Source: an uncultured Eubacteriales bacterium (GTDB lineage Bacteria > Bacillota > Clostridia > Oscillospirales > Oscillospiraceae). From it: a stretch of DNA of 64,000 nt. The notes under the pieces were generated by a model, which was not told where the DNA came from, did no database searches, and worked only from the letters and a program-made list of their open reading frames with translations. This document shows, piece by piece, positions 7,365 through 16,212 of the stretch (the first letter of the stretch is position 1; every line of letters starts with the position of its first letter). Location: assembly GCA_900319465.1 (NCBI GenBank), contig ONOL01000005.1:27457-91456 (forward strand), written 5' to 3'. Both the position numbers and the translations under genes were made by a program.

Positions 7365-7985
7365 ATGAAAGTATTATTGCTCAACGGCAGCCCCCACACC
7401 AACGGCAACACGGCGCTCGCGCTTGCGGAGCTGGAAAAGACCTTTGCCGCGTGCGGCGTGGAGGCCGAACTCATCCAGGTCGGCAGCAAGCCCCTGCGCG
7501 GCTGCCTGGCCTGCGACTACTGCTATGAACACGACAGATGCGTCATGGACGATCTCGTGAACGAGACTGCGCCGAAGTTTCTCGCGGCAGACGGCCTTGT
7601 CGTGGCAAGCCCCGTCTACTACGCCTCCGCAAACGCGACGCTGATCGCCTTTCTCGACCGGCTGTTTTACAGCACGGAGTTCATTGACAAGCGCATGAAG
7701 GTGGGCGCTTCGGTGGCGGTCTGCCGGCGCGGCGGCGCTTCCGCGACCTTTGATGAGCTTAACAAGTACTTCACGATCGCGGGCATGCCCGTCGCCGCGA
7801 GCCAGTACTGGAACAGCGTACACGGCCTCGAGCCCGGCGACGCGGCGCAGGACGCGGAGGGGCTGCAGACCATGCGCACGCTCGCGCGGAACATGAGCTT
7901 TCTGATGAAATCCATCGCGCTCGGCAAAGAGGCCTTCGGCCTCCCGGAGAAGGAAAAACGCGTCTCCACGCACTTTATCCGCTGA
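7365..7985 (+). CDS. NADPH-dependent FMN reductase / flavodoxin-fold oxidoreductase
   Basis: The 206-residue protein has the flavodoxin phosphate-binding loop GSPHTNGNT (residues 8-16). A cysteine set at C47, C50, C53 and C59 (CLACDYC...C) matches iron-sulfur-flavoprotein-like members of the NAD(P)H-dependent oxidoreductase family. The strand SPVYYASANATLIAFLDR at about residues 83-100 is typical of FMN contact. It probably transfers electrons from NAD(P)H through FMN, and possibly an Fe-S centre, to an unknown acceptor. GGAGAG precedes the ATG. It shares a transcript with the DJ-1 gene and ends at a bidirectional terminator. Confidence 0.85.
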   Translation: MKVLLLNGSPHTNGNTALALAELEKTFAACGVEAELIQVGSKPLRGCLACDYCYEHDRCVMDDLVNETAPKFLAADGLVVASPVYYASANATLIAFLDRLFYSTEFIDKRMKVGASVAVCRRGGASATFDELNKYFTIAGMPVAASQYWNSVHGLEPGDAAQDAEGLQTMRTLARNMSFLMKSIALGKEAFGLPEKEKRVSTHFIR

Positions 7986-8002
7986 ATTCATTGCAGAAAA
8001 GC

Positions 8003-8221
8003 AACGATTCCGTCCCCTTCCAGGGGGACGGAATCGTTACGCAGAAAAATGCTGTGAACCCTGTGTTCACAGCATTTTTTATACTCTTCTTCCATAAAAC
8101 GATTCCATCGTTTTATGCTCTGTGAGCCCAAAGGCTCACAGAGAAAGGCGCATTGCGCCTTTGAAGAAACCCTGCAATACCAATCTTGAGCAAAGCAGGT
8201 GCTTTGCTCAAGATTGGTATT
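8003..8221. repeat. Tandem stack of six perfect inverted repeats
   Basis: Between two convergent genes six different hairpins follow each other almost without spacers: 8003-8017/8024-8038 (15 bp), 8045-8059/8065-8079 (15 bp, A and T flanks), 8093-8103/8107-8117 (11 bp), 8118-8128/8133-8143 (11 bp), 8144-8151/8155-8162 (8 bp) and 8176-8196/8201-8221 (21 bp). All are perfectly paired but differ in sequence. The last ends in the stop codon of cinA. Only the second is a standard terminator. Confidence 0.95.
8045..8080. terminator. Bidirectional terminator of the convergent pair
   Basis: AAAAATGCTGTGAAC with GTTCACAGCATTTTT around loop CCTGT; A run before and T run after serve both strands. Confidence 0.85.
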
Positions 8222-9473
8222 ATACCTTCAGCCCTGTCAGATACCGGCGCATCATGTCGTAGACGTGGTTGCCCGCCATGCGGCGGATGAAGCTGCGGGT
8301 GCGCTTCGTACCGAGATGCAGCTCGCGCACGAAGGTCTCCCCTTCCACCGCCATCGACACAAAGACCGTTCCGACCTCATGCACGCCGTCGCCGTCCGGC
8401 CCGGCAAGCCCCGTAACGCCGACGCCGATATCCGCGCCGGTGAGGATGCGCACGCGCTCGGCCATCTCCTTTGCGACCAGGAAACTCACCGCGCCGTTCT
8501 CCTCGATCATAGCCGGATCAATGCCGAGAAGCTTCGCCTTGATCTCGTTGGTGTAGGTGACGCAGCCGCCCGCAAAAACGGCGCTCGCGCCGGGGATCTC
8601 GGTAATGCGCCGGGCGATGTCCCCGCCGGTGCAGCTCTCCGCCGCGGCAAAGGTCATGCCCCGCTCTTTGAGCAGCGGCAGCACGGCCTCCTCAATGCAC
8701 TCGATATCCATGCCGTATACGTACTCGCCGAGCCGCTCCTTCACCCGGGCGATGACGGGCGCCATCATGCTCTCCGCCTCTGCCTCGCTCCCGGCCTTGG
8801 CCGTGATCTGCAGCAGGCAGTCGCACTCCTTGGCGTAGGGGGCCATCGTCGGGTTCGTCATGGCGTTCATCTCGTCGGCGAACATGTCATCCACGCCGCT
8901 CTCGCCGATACCGAAGATGCGTACCGAATGGGAGACGATCTGCTCCTCCGAGAGCTTTTTCAGATACGGGATCGCATAGCGGCGGAACATGGGCAGGCAC
9001 TCGTTCGGCGGCCCGGGCATCATGACGACGATCTTCCCGTCTTTTTCAAAGGCGCAGCCGGGCGCGGTGCCCCAGTCGTTGTGAAACACCGTGCAGCCCT
9101 CCGGCAGCAGGGCCTGCGAAAAGTTGTTCCCGGTAAAGCCCCGCTCGGGGTGGATGCTATCGTAAAGCCCCCGCCGCTCCTCCGCGTTTTCCACCAGCTT
9201 CAGGCCAAAGCTCTCGGCGAGGATCTGCTTGGTCAGATCGTCGCAGGTGGGGCCGAGGCCGCCGGTCGTGATGATCACGTCGGCGCGCTGCCGCGCGATG
9301 CGGACGCATTCGGCGAGCCGCTGCGGGTTGTCCCCCACCACCGTGTGGTAGCGGACGTTGACGCCGATCTTTGAGAGCAGCTCGGAGAGATCCCGCGCGT
9401 CGGTGTTTGTGACGTGCCCGAGCAGCAGCTCCGTCCCGACGGACAGGATCTCGGTATCACAGCTTTTATTCAT
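8220..9473 (-). CDS. cinA: CinA, competence/damage-inducible protein (NMN deamidase type)
   Basis: The 417-residue protein has both CinA parts. The N-terminal MoaB/MogA-like domain carries EILSVGTELLLG (residues 8-19) and TTGGLGPTCDD. The C-terminal amidase domain carries AESCTGG and GVTGLAGPDG. Homologues hydrolyse nicotinamide mononucleotide or ADP-ribose-type pyridine-nucleotide by-products and are linked to competence. Start ATG 9473 was chosen over an in-frame codon at 9524 because it overlaps the thiI stop by 8 nt (ATGAATAA), a coupled start. It is the last gene of the thiI-cinA pair. Confidence 0.95.
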   Translation of the reverse strand: MNKSCDTEILSVGTELLLGHVTNTDARDLSELLSKIGVNVRYHTVVGDNPQRLAECVRIARQRADVIITTGGLGPTCDDLTKQILAESFGLKLVENAEERRGLYDSIHPERGFTGNNFSQALLPEGCTVFHNDWGTAPGCAFEKDGKIVVMMPGPPNECLPMFRRYAIPYLKKLSEEQIVSHSVRIFGIGESGVDDMFADEMNAMTNPTMAPYAKECDCLLQITAKAGSEAEAESMMAPVIARVKERLGEYVYGMDIECIEEAVLPLLKERGMTFAAAESCTGGDIARRITEIPGASAVFAGGCVTYTNEIKAKLLGIDPAMIEENGAVSFLVAKEMAERVRILTGADIGVGVTGLAGPDGDGVHEVGTVFVSMAVEGETFVRELHLGTKRTRSFIRRMAGNHVYDMMRRYLTGLKV

Positions 9474-10641
9474 GCTCCGCCGTGATCCTCTCAATGCCGC
9501 GGAAAGCCTCCTCCACCAGTGCATCCACTTCCAGCGCGCTCTCGGCGGCGGCGACCTCGCTCACCTTGGGACGCGTGCGGGGATGGCGCGGCGTAAAGAC
9601 CGTGCAGCAGTCCTCATAGGGCAGGATGGAGGTGTCGAAGGTGCCGATCTTGCGCGAGAGCTGCACGATCTCCTCCTTGTCCATACCGATCAGCGGCTGC
9701 AGCACCGGCAGCGAGAGCACCGCCTGCGTGGAGGCCATGGCCTCCATGGTCTGGCTCGCGACCTGGCCGAGGTTCTCGCCGGTGACGATGGCTTTGGCGT
9801 TCCACTCGTTGGCAATGCGCTCGGCGATGCGCATCATGAAGCGGCGCATGATGAGCGTGAAGTATTCCTCCGGGCATTTGTCCCGGATTTCCTCCTGGAT
9901 ATGGGTAAACGGCACCACTTCGAGGGTCATTTTTCCGCAGAAGCGGGTCAGGATCCGGGCAAGCTCCACCACTTTGTCCTTTGCCTGCTGTGAGGTGTAG
10001 GGGAAGGAGAAGAAGTGCACCGGGATGAGGCGCACGCCGCGCTTGGCGATCATGTAGCTGGAGACCGGGCTGTCGATGCCGCCGGAGAGCAGCGTCACCG
10101 CGACGCCGTTCGAGCCGACGGGCATGCCGCCCGCGCCGCTGACCGGCTGGGCGTGGACGTAAGCTGCGAGATCGCGCACCTCGATGTGCACCACGAGCTC
10201 CGGCTCATGCACGTCCACTGTGCAGTCCGGAAAAGCCTCCTGCAGCTCGCCGCCGACGTACTGGCTCAGCTCGATGCTGGTCATCGGGAAGCTCTTGTCG
10301 CTGCGCTTGCTCTCGACCTTGAAGCTCTTCGCGCGGCGCATATCCTCCGCGAGATAGCGGATGGCGAGCTGCGCGATCGCGCCTTTCTCCTTTTCGCAGG
10401 CGGCGGCGCGGCTGATCTTCACGATGCCGAACACGTCCTGCAGCGCCTCAAACGCGGCGTCGAGATCGGCCTCGCCGTTCTCCGGCTCCACATAGATCGT
10501 GGACTGCATACACGACACCTTGAATCTGCCCAGCCCCACAAGGCGGCGGCGGATGTTGCCCATCAGCTTCTGTTCAAAGCTCTTGCGGTTGAGACCCTTG
10601 AGCACGATCTCGCCCAGCTTGAGAAGGATTATATCGTTCAT
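9466..10641 (-). CDS. thiI: ThiI, tRNA 4-thiouridine synthase
   Basis: The 391-residue protein has a ferredoxin-like plus THUMP region (about 1-165) and a PP-loop ATPase domain with SGGIDSP at about 186-192. Length and the ending after the PP-loop domain show the short form without the C-terminal rhodanese domain, as in most Firmicutes. It adenylates U8 of tRNA for sulfur insertion and takes sulfur from a cysteine desulfurase. The ATG at 10641 fits the conserved start (MNDIILLKLGEI); a TTG two codons upstream is possible. The ribosome site is weak. Confidence 0.93.
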   Translation of the reverse strand: MNDIILLKLGEIVLKGLNRKSFEQKLMGNIRRRLVGLGRFKVSCMQSTIYVEPENGEADLDAAFEALQDVFGIVKISRAAACEKEKGAIAQLAIRYLAEDMRRAKSFKVESKRSDKSFPMTSIELSQYVGGELQEAFPDCTVDVHEPELVVHIEVRDLAAYVHAQPVSGAGGMPVGSNGVAVTLLSGGIDSPVSSYMIAKRGVRLIPVHFFSFPYTSQQAKDKVVELARILTRFCGKMTLEVVPFTHIQEEIRDKCPEEYFTLIMRRFMMRIAERIANEWNAKAIVTGENLGQVASQTMEAMASTQAVLSLPVLQPLIGMDKEEIVQLSRKIGTFDTSILPYEDCCTVFTPRHPRTRPKVSEVAAAESALEVDALVEEAFRGIERITAEHE

Positions 10642-10669
10642 TTTCAATCACCAAAAATTCTTCAGATTA

Positions 10670-10687
10670 TGCTCCCCTGCTAAGGGG
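10670..10687. repeat. Short GC-rich palindrome in thiI/comM gap
   Basis: GCTCCCCT with AGGGGAAGC around GCTA. Similar CCCC/GGGG mini-palindromes sit in the next two intergenic gaps (12232-12245 and 14158-14240). Confidence 0.5.
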
Positions 10688-10691
10688 AAGC

Positions 10692-12212
10692 TCAGTCCGT
10701 CCCGGAAAAATCGAAGGTCCTGTACTGGATCGCCTCGGCCAGATGCGCCGGGCCGATCTCCGCCGCGCCGTCCAGATCGGCGACGGTGCGCGCTACGCGC
10801 AGGATGCGGTCATAGCTGCGGGCGGAGAGCCCCATGCTCTCAAACGCGCCGCGCATCAGCGCCTCCCCTTCCGCGCTCAGCGCGCAGAAACGCCGGAGCG
10901 CCCTGCTGTCCATGCGGGCGTTTGCCATCGTACCGTCGCCCCCGAAGCGGCTGCGCTGGATCTCTCTTGCGGCATTGACGCGCTTTTTAATCTCCGCGGA
11001 GCTCTCTGCGGGCGTTTTGCGCCGCAGCTCGTCGTAATCCAGTGCCGGGACCTCTACGATCAGGTCGATGCGGTCCAAGAGCGGACCGGAGATACGGCTG
11101 TGGTAGCGTCGGATCTCCTGCGGTGTGCAGCGGCAGCGCCCGGAGGGGTGCCCATACCAGCCGCACTTGCAGGGGTTCATCGCGCACACGAGCATGAAGC
11201 GTGCCGGGAAGGTCACCGTGCCCGCCACACGCGAGACGGTCACCTGTCCGTCCTCCATGGGCTGGCGGAGCACTTCCAGCACGTCCGACCGGAATTCCGG
11301 GAGCTCGTCCAGAAAGAGGACCGCGTTATGCGCCAGGCTGATCTCGCCCGGCCGGGGGAAGCTGCCGCCGCCGGCCAGTGCCGTGGCGGAGACCGTGTGG
11401 TGCGGGGAGCGGAAGGGCCGCGTGGAGACGATGGGGCGGCTGCGGCTCGTGAGTCCGGCGACCGACCAGATCTCGGTAGACTGGATCATTTCCTCCCGGC
11501 TCATGTCGGGCAGGATACCGGGCAGACGCTTGGCCATCATGCTCTTGCCTGCGCCCGGCGGGCCGACGAGCAGGACGTTGTGCCCGCCCGCTGCGGCGAT
11601 CTCCAGCGCGCGCTTGACGTTCTCCTGCCCCTTCACGTCGGCAAAATCCGGAACGGGCGCGTCTTCGGCATGCACGTCCGGCGCCGGCGCCGGCGTGAGC
11701 TTCTCCTCGCCCTTCAGGTGCCGGATGAGCTGCGCCACCGTCTCGACCGGATAGACTGCCACGTTCTCGGCGAAGGCCGCCTCCGGCGCGTTCTCCGCCG
11801 GGACAAAGAGCTGTCTGATCCCGGCACGCTCGGCTGCGATGGCCATGGGCAGCGCCCCGGCGACAGGCCGAAGCTCCCCCGTGAGCGAGAGCTCGCCGAG
11901 AAAGCCGCAGTCCGAAGGGACGCCCCGGATCTCCCCGGAGGCGGCGAGGATACCGACGAGCATGGGCAGGTCATAGACCGTGCCCGCTTTTTTCTTGTCC
12001 GCCGGGGCAAGATTCACGGTCAGGCGGCTGACCGGGAAACGGTAGCCGTTGTTTTTGATGGCGGCGCGCACCCGCTCGCGGGATTCCTTGACCGCCGTAT
12101 CCGGCAGACCCACGACATCAAAGGCAGGCAGGCCGTTGGAAATGTTGACCTCCACCGAAACGGGAAAGCCGCCGATCCCGCTCACGCCGAAGGAGCTGAC
12201 CTTCGCGTACAT
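10692..12212 (-). CDS. YifB/ComM family Mg-chelatase-like AAA+ ATPase
   Basis: The 506-residue protein has the N-terminal ChlI-like/Lon-protease-fold part (MYAKVSSFGVSGIGGFPV... VVGLPDTAVKESRERV), Walker A GPPGAGKSMMAKRLPG at about 215-230, Walker B LFLDELPEF, and the cysteine-bearing insert CAMNPCKCGWYGHP. ComM in transformable bacteria is a helicase that helps branch migration during DNA uptake; in other species the role is unclear. GAGAGG precedes the ATG. It lies in a same-strand row with thiI-cinA, and cinA is also competence-linked, which may be meaningful. Confidence 0.9.
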   Translation of the reverse strand: MYAKVSSFGVSGIGGFPVSVEVNISNGLPAFDVVGLPDTAVKESRERVRAAIKNNGYRFPVSRLTVNLAPADKKKAGTVYDLPMLVGILAASGEIRGVPSDCGFLGELSLTGELRPVAGALPMAIAAERAGIRQLFVPAENAPEAAFAENVAVYPVETVAQLIRHLKGEEKLTPAPAPDVHAEDAPVPDFADVKGQENVKRALEIAAAGGHNVLLVGPPGAGKSMMAKRLPGILPDMSREEMIQSTEIWSVAGLTSRSRPIVSTRPFRSPHHTVSATALAGGGSFPRPGEISLAHNAVLFLDELPEFRSDVLEVLRQPMEDGQVTVSRVAGTVTFPARFMLVCAMNPCKCGWYGHPSGRCRCTPQEIRRYHSRISGPLLDRIDLIVEVPALDYDELRRKTPAESSAEIKKRVNAAREIQRSRFGGDGTMANARMDSRALRRFCALSAEGEALMRGAFESMGLSARSYDRILRVARTVADLDGAAEIGPAHLAEAIQYRTFDFSGTD

Positions 12213-12344
12213 ACAATCATCCTCTCAACTTTAGCCCCTTCCGGGGCGGCGCAAAGCGCCTGAAAGGTTTTGCCGGAACAGAAGAAGGGTCGGTGGGATG
12301 AATCCCTCCGGCCCTTCTGGACCATCCTCCAAAGAGGGAAGATC

Positions 12345-14129
12345 CTATTCTTCCACTTTGCCGACGACGGCGATGTGCAGCTCATCCAGCTGCTTCTGCG
12401 TGACCTCGGAGGGTGCGCCCATCATCACGTCCTGCGCGCTCTTGTTCATCGGGAAGGGAATGACCTCGCGGATCGAATCCTCACCCGCGAGCAGCATGAC
12501 CATGCGGTCCACGCCCGGGGCGATGCCGGCATGAGGAGGCGCGCCGTAGCAGAAGGCGTTATACATGGCGGGGAATTTCTTCTTCACGTCCTCCTCGCCG
12601 AGGCGGACCATCTCGAAGGCCTTGACCATGATCTCGGGGTCGTGGTTGCGCACCGCGCCGGAGGAGAGCTCCACGCCGTTGCACACGAGGTCGTACTGGT
12701 CGGCGGTGATGGTCAGCGGGTCGATCTCGCCGCGCTCGGCCTTCAGCAGCACCTCCAGCCCGCCCGAGGGCATGGAGAAGGGGTTGTGGCAGAACTCCAG
12801 CTCGCCGGACTCCTCGCCGATCTCGTACATCGGGAAATCGACGATCCAGCAGAACTCGTAGCGCTCCTTGTCCATGTGGCCGGGCACCGCCGCGCCGAGC
12901 ATCCTGCGCATGACGCCGGCGGTTTTGACGGCCTGATCGTGCGTGCCCGCGGCAAAGAGGATCAGGCAATCCTCAAGGCTGCCAAGCAGCTTCTCAAGAT
13001 CGCTGTACATCTTCTCGATATTCAGGAATTTAGCGACGCCTCCGACGAACTCGCCGTTTTCGACCTTCGTCCAGTAGGGCTTAGCGCCGGACTGCACTTC
13101 CACATCGGCGCAGAGCTTGTCGACCTGCTTGCGCGTCAGATTGGCGTGGGAGACGGCCACAGCCTTGACCGCAGCGGCCGAGGCAAAGGGGGCAAACTCC
13201 GTGTGCCTGACGGCCGCGGTGACGTCTTCGACCAGAAGGTCGATGCGCAGGTCGGGCTTGTCGGAGCCGTATTTCTCCATGGCCTCCAGATAGGGGATGC
13301 GCTTGAAGGGCGCGGAGGAGGCCACGTTATAAGTACCGTATTGGGCAAAGATCGGGGGCAGCACGTCCTCGAGCACGGCGAACACGTCGTCCTGCGTGGC
13401 GAAAGCCATCTCCATATCGAGCTGATAGAACTCGCCGGGGCTGCGGTCGCCGCGCGCGTCCTCATCGCGGAAGCAGGGGGCGATCTGGAAATAGCGGTCG
13501 AAGCCCGAGGTCATCAGCAGCTGCTTGAACTGCTGCGGCGCCTGCGGCAGCGCGTAGAACTTGCCGGGGTGCTTTCTCGCGGGCACGAGATAGTCGCGCG
13601 CGCCCTCGGGCGAGGAAGCGGTCAGGATCGGCGTGGTGATCTCGAGAAAGCCGTGCTCGGTCATCGCCTGGCGCAGCGCGGAGACCACCTTGCAGCGCAG
13701 GACGATGTTCTGCTTGACGGCGGGGTTTCTCAGATCCAGATAGCGGTATTTGAGGCGCTGGGCCTCGTCGGCCTCGCGGCTGCGGTTGATCTCAAAGGGC
13801 AGCTCGTTGTAGCGGCAGCGGCCGAGCACCTCGATCTTCTCGGGGACGACCTCGATATCGCCGGTCGCGAGTTTCGGGTTCTTGCTGGCGCGCTCGCGCA
13901 CGACGCCTTCGACGGAGATCGTGGATTCCTTGTTGATGGCCTTGACGGTCTTCATCATTTCCTCGTTCTCAACGACGACCTGCGTGGTGCCGTAGAAGTC
14001 GCGCACGACGACGAAGGCAAAGTTGCTGCCCACCTCGCGCACGTTCTCCATCCAGCCGACGATCTTGACCTTCTGCCCGACGTGCTCCATGCGGAGCTCG
14101 TTGCAGGTATGGGTACGGGACTGCATCAT
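12345..14129 (-). CDS. aspS: Aspartyl-tRNA synthetase
   Basis: This 594-residue class II synthetase has an N-terminal OB-fold anticodon domain (KVKIVGWMENVREVG at about 19-33), motif 2 around FRDEDARGDRSPGEFYQLDM, the bacterial GAD insertion (about 310-420) and motif 3 GIAPGVDRMVMLL near the C terminus. It charges tRNA-Asp; in organisms without AsnRS it can be the non-discriminating form that also charges tRNA-Asn, which cannot be decided here. GAGG lies 10 nt before ATG 14129; the ATG at 14126 is equally possible. It follows hisS with a 116-bp gap holding a REP-like palindrome. Confidence 0.95.
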   Translation of the reverse strand: MMQSRTHTCNELRMEHVGQKVKIVGWMENVREVGSNFAFVVVRDFYGTTQVVVENEEMMKTVKAINKESTISVEGVVRERASKNPKLATGDIEVVPEKIEVLGRCRYNELPFEINRSREADEAQRLKYRYLDLRNPAVKQNIVLRCKVVSALRQAMTEHGFLEITTPILTASSPEGARDYLVPARKHPGKFYALPQAPQQFKQLLMTSGFDRYFQIAPCFRDEDARGDRSPGEFYQLDMEMAFATQDDVFAVLEDVLPPIFAQYGTYNVASSAPFKRIPYLEAMEKYGSDKPDLRIDLLVEDVTAAVRHTEFAPFASAAAVKAVAVSHANLTRKQVDKLCADVEVQSGAKPYWTKVENGEFVGGVAKFLNIEKMYSDLEKLLGSLEDCLILFAAGTHDQAVKTAGVMRRMLGAAVPGHMDKERYEFCWIVDFPMYEIGEESGELEFCHNPFSMPSGGLEVLLKAERGEIDPLTITADQYDLVCNGVELSSGAVRNHDPEIMVKAFEMVRLGEEDVKKKFPAMYNAFCYGAPPHAGIAPGVDRMVMLLAGEDSIREVIPFPMNKSAQDVMMGAPSEVTQKQLDELHIAVVGKVEE

Positions 14130-14149
14130 TTCCAAATAACCTCGCTTTC

Positions 14150-14240
14150 TATGTAGGCTCCCCCTCCGGGGGAGCTGCCAGCCGCAAAGCTGACTGAAGG
14201 GGTCTCGCTTTCTTGATAGGCGCCCCTGTATAGGGGAAGC
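14150..14240. repeat. REP-like palindromic repeat between hisS and aspS
   Basis: GCTCCCCC/GGGGGAGC (14158-14175) is followed by a second small stem CAGC/GCTG and then another CCCCT/AGGGG pair near 14223-14239. It has the look of the interspersed GC palindromes common in gut Clostridia. It may modulate mRNA stability inside the hisS-aspS transcript. Confidence 0.5.
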
Positions 14241-14245
14241 ATATC

Positions 14246-15604
14246 TTATTTCTCCGAAATCACCGCCGCGCGGTTTCGCTCTTCCACGGCGGCTTTGATA
14301 TAGGCGGCAGCGTCGGCGGGCGTCATCTTTTTCTGCTCGCCGGAGGCCATGTTCTTGACGGAGACGACGCCCTCGCAGACCTCGTCCTCGCCGAGCAGGA
14401 CCGCGAAGGGCACGCCGATCTTGTCGGCATAACCGATCTTGGCCTTGAATTTTTTCTTTTCGCCGTAGAGCTGGGTGCGCACGCCGCCCTGGCGCAGCGC
14501 GGTCGCGGCAGCCACGGCCGGAGCAAGCTCCTCCGTCATCGGCAGCACCAGCGCGTCGCAGGGGGCGGTGACGATCTCGTCGGAGAGGAGCCCCTGCTCG
14601 CTGAGCACGTAGAACAGGCGGGTCAGGCCGATGGAGATGCCCACGCCGGGCAGCTGCTTGTCGGTGTAGTACTCCGCAAGATTGTCGTAGCGCCCGCCGG
14701 AGCAGACGGAACCGATCTCCGGGTGCTCGGTCATCTCGGTCTCGTACACGGTGCCGGTGTAGTAGTCGAGGCCGCGGGCAATGGTCAGGTCAATGGCAAA
14801 ATTCTCCTCCGGGACGCCGAAGTCCTTGAGATACTTCGTCACGACGATCAGCTCGTCAAGCCCCTGATCAAAGGTCCCGTCCATGCCGCGGTACATCTCC
14901 AGCCGCGCGACGACCTCCGCGTTCGTACCGCAGATGGCCATGAAGTCCAGCACGTTCTCGCTCTTGTCGGGCAGCATCTTCACCTCGTCGATGAGAAGCT
15001 GCTTGACCTTCTGCGGCCCGATCTTGTCAAGCTTGTCCACGGTGCGCATAATCTCTCCGGCCTTTTCGCTCATACCGTTCATGGCGTAGAAGCCGTTGAG
15101 GAGCTTGCGGTTGTTGACGCGGATCTTGAACTTTTTCAGCCCCAGGCGGGTGAAGGTGTCGTAGATGATCGCGGGGATCTCCGCTTCGTTGAGGATGTCG
15201 AGCTTCCCGTCGCCGATCACGTCGATATCCGCCTGATAGAACTCGCGGAAGCGGCCGCGCTGGGCGCGCTCGCCGCGGTAGACCTTGCCGATCTGGTAGC
15301 GGCGGAAGGGAAAGCTCAAGTCCCCGTAATGCCCGGCGACGTACTTCGCCAGCGGCACCGTCAGGTCGAAGCGCAGCGCAAGGTCGCTCTCGCCCTTCTG
15401 GAAGCGGTAGATCTGCTTCTCGGTCTCGCCGCCGCCCTTGGCCAGCAGCACCTCCGCCGACTCGATGATCGGGGTATCCAGCGGCGTGAAGCCGTAGAGG
15501 GAATAGGTATCGCGCAGGACGCTCATCATCCGCTCCATCTTCATCTGCTCCTTGGGGGGCAGCTCCAGGAAGCCGGAGAGCGTGCGCGGGGTAACTTTTG
15601 CCAT
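14246..15604 (-). CDS. hisS: Histidyl-tRNA synthetase
   Basis: This 452-residue class II synthetase has motif 2 (RYQIGKVYRGERAQRGRFRE, about 101-120), the histidine-binding signatures ARGLDYYTGTVYE (about 270-282) and GGRYDNL, and a C-terminal anticodon-binding domain (about 345-440). AAGGAG lies 8 nt before the ATG. The hisS-aspS order is conserved in Firmicutes. No T-box is visible in the short 77-bp upstream gap. Codon use is like its neighbours. Confidence 0.95.
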   Translation of the reverse strand: MAKVTPRTLSGFLELPPKEQMKMERMMSVLRDTYSLYGFTPLDTPIIESAEVLLAKGGGETEKQIYRFQKGESDLALRFDLTVPLAKYVAGHYGDLSFPFRRYQIGKVYRGERAQRGRFREFYQADIDVIGDGKLDILNEAEIPAIIYDTFTRLGLKKFKIRVNNRKLLNGFYAMNGMSEKAGEIMRTVDKLDKIGPQKVKQLLIDEVKMLPDKSENVLDFMAICGTNAEVVARLEMYRGMDGTFDQGLDELIVVTKYLKDFGVPEENFAIDLTIARGLDYYTGTVYETEMTEHPEIGSVCSGGRYDNLAEYYTDKQLPGVGISIGLTRLFYVLSEQGLLSDEIVTAPCDALVLPMTEELAPAVAAATALRQGGVRTQLYGEKKKFKAKIGYADKIGVPFAVLLGEDEVCEGVVSVKNMASGEQKKMTPADAAAYIKAAVEERNRAAVISEK

Positions 15605-15681
15605 AAATATAACTCCTTAAAATAACAGCATTTGGCGCGGCATTGACTGCCGCGCCGAAAATGCGAGGTCTCTTGTTTTGT

Positions 15682-16086
15682 TCAGCGTTTCTGGGGATTG
15701 ACGATGTTGCGCCAGTCGAGATCGCCGCGGCGCAGGCCCTGCACCAGAACCTCCGCGGTTGCCGCGTTGGTGGCGAAGGGGATCTGATACTGGTCGCAGA
15801 GGCGTTCGACCTTGTTGATGTCGTCAAAGCCCTTGGGGTTGGCCGGGTCGCAGAAAAAGAGCACCAGGTCGATCTCGTTGAAGGAGATCCTCGCGCCGAT
15901 CTGCTGCGCGCCGCCCTGATCCGCGTGAAGGTACAGGGTGATGGGCAGCCCCGTGGCTTCCGAAACGAGCTTGCCGGTTACATGGGTGGCGCAGAGAGAA
16001 TGTTCCGCGAGGATGCCGCAGTAGGCGATACAGAACTGGACCATCAATTCCTTCTTCCGATCATGTGCCATCAGTGCAATGTTCAA
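15682..16086 (-). CDS. Methylglyoxal synthase-like protein with altered active site
   Basis: The 134-residue protein aligns along its whole length with MgsA (AHD at 7-9, TNAATAEVL near 106-114). MgsA converts dihydroxyacetone phosphate to methylglyoxal. Key positions differ: the catalytic Asp of GGDQQ (D71 in E. coli) is Ala60 in GGAQQIG; the phosphate-binding TGTTG loop reads THVTG; LSGPMGG reads LHADQGG; and the His of the HDPD segment is lost (KGFDD). The start is TTG (16086), with AAGGAAGTG upstream. It follows the PBP2 gene region, where mgsA often lies. A non-catalytic or new-function homologue is inferred. Confidence 0.8.
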   Translation of the reverse strand: MNIALMAHDRKKELMVQFCIAYCGILAEHSLCATHVTGKLVSEATGLPITLYLHADQGGAQQIGARISFNEIDLVLFFCDPANPKGFDDINKVERLCDQYQIPFATNAATAEVLVQGLRRGDLDWRNIVNPQKR

Positions 16087-16212
16087 GCGCCGCTCACTTC
16101 CTTTATCCTTAATTTCATTATCAACTTATTATAAACCGAAAACTTTTCCCTTGCAACAATTAAAATAATTGAAACACAACTGCCCGCATACGGGATTTGA
16201 ATCGCAGCCGCG

